From contig CAUJGJ010000442.1 of NCBI GenBank assembly GCA_963170055.1, positions 7,501 through 17,500 on the forward strand: a stretch of DNA of 10,000 nucleotides, given 5' to 3'. How positions within the stretch are numbered: the first letter of the stretch is position 1; the number at the start of each line of letters is the position of its first letter. Positions 9,511 through 10,000 of the stretch are shown piece by piece. The notes below the pieces were generated by a model, which saw nothing but the letters and a program-made list of their open reading frames with translations, was not told the origin of the DNA and made no database searches. Both the position numbers and the translations under genes were made by a program. The DNA is from Halisarca cf. caerulea (Eukaryota; Porifera; Demospongiae; Chondrillida; Halisarcidae).

Positions 9511-9658
9511 GGGGGATGGATGGGGGATCAAGTAGGAGAGTTAGTAGGAGAATTGAGCAAGTATTGAGGCGACTTTCTCTTAACTTGTACGCAGGCATGG
9601 CAATGAATATTCCCTAGTGAATGGCAGTGTAGAGAAAATCAGTCACTTTGAATCAGAA

Positions 9659-9749
9659 CTACCTGTATGGTCTTCTCCACTGATAATGCTTCTCTTGTGA
9701 GAGCTACCTGTATGGTCTTCTCCACTGATAATGCTTCTCTTATGAGAAA
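9659..9749 (+). repeat. 45-bp tandem duplication in PUS3 intron 4
   Basis: ACCTGTATGGTCTTCTCCAC starts at 9661 and again at 9706, a period of 45 bp. The copies are nearly identical through TGATAATGCTTCTCT; one visible difference is TTGTGAG against TTATGAG. No coding exon was recognised around it. Confidence 0.92.
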
Positions 9750-9925
9750 GAACAATTCAGTGTGCCCTTTCAAGATAGTTCTGCCCAACACAGATGTGGC
9801 TTGATGCCATGTTGGCGGTGTCTTCACTTTGATACATATTTTGATTGCATTGCATTATCTCAACTTATCATAACACTGTACTGGATTGCAAGACGCCTAC
9901 CAATTTGAATTAGCAACCTTTTAGC

Positions 9926-10000
9926 ACTGTTCAATGTGGTCCCAGTGGTGTCCTTATCAAGGAGGTTCCACTGTACAGGACTGTTTACTGTGGTCCCAAT
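9926..10000 (+). repeat. Start of a 54-bp repeat at the window edge
   Basis: ACTGTTCAATGTGGTCCCAG (9926) returns as ACTGTTTACTGTGGTCCCAA (9980), a period of 54 bp. The second copy is cut by the window end. Between them is GGTGTCCTTATCAAGGAGGT. This may be the start of a longer minisatellite or of a dispersed element. Confidence 0.65.

Noticed and set aside
9107..9598. His/Pro/Ser-rich minus-strand open frames across the G-rich minisatellite
   Set aside because: They are composed entirely of translated tandem repeat and lie antisense to PUS3 exon 4 and intron 4.
9595..9617. Possible PUS3 exon 5 after the acceptor-like TTGTACGCAG
   Set aside because: In the required phase it reads only a few codons to a stop (TAG at about 9615) and lacks the expected TruA motif.

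Overview
This is eukaryotic and almost certainly animal DNA. It holds spliced genes, short introns with clean GT...AG borders, very long (CA/GT)n microsatellites, degenerate tRNA-like elements and a decayed retroelement fragment. Three conserved animal genes are recognisable: the 3' end of EMC1, a complete SNX25-type sorting nexin, and the 5' half of PUS3. Compact spacing and short introns suggest an early-branching marine invertebrate such as a sponge or cnidarian. That placement is an inference; no taxon-specific marker is visible.

Layout. 1-300: two related tRNA-like (SINE-like) elements on the minus strand. 301-688: a 5' gene fragment with a mitofusin/Fzo-type GTPase P-loop, in two reading frames, so frameshifted or mis-assembled. 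764-1085: compound (GT)n. 1117-3361: the last four recognisable exons of EMC1 on the plus strand. Its introns hold two (CA)n blocks, one nearly 400 bp long, an antisense retroelement remnant and a long pyrimidine tract. 3362-4956: no gene seen; it contains a microsatellite, a 98-bp fold-back palindrome followed by two smaller hairpins, and two tandem-repeat clusters. 4957-7938 (minus): SNX25-like, 993 codons in one uninterrupted exon. 7939-8061: a 123-bp head-to-head promoter region shared with PUS3. 8062-9264: PUS3 exons 1-4 on the plus strand, including the catalytic Asp motif. The gene continues past the right edge. 9265-10000: the start of PUS3 intron 4, with a G-rich minisatellite and two tandem duplications.

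The three genes are housekeeping genes without a common pathway. EMC1 is a core subunit of the ER membrane protein complex, SNX25 is a membrane-anchored PXA-RGS-PX-Nexin_C protein, and PUS3 makes pseudouridine at tRNA positions 38/39. Only SNX25 and PUS3 look coupled, through their divergent promoter. Nothing in the window amounts to a convincing new molecular system. The points most worth checking are the mitofusin-like fragment lying where EMC1 upstream sequence is expected, a missing conserved EMC1 segment, the intronless SNX25, a possible mitochondrial N-terminal isoform of PUS3, and the fold-back elements.
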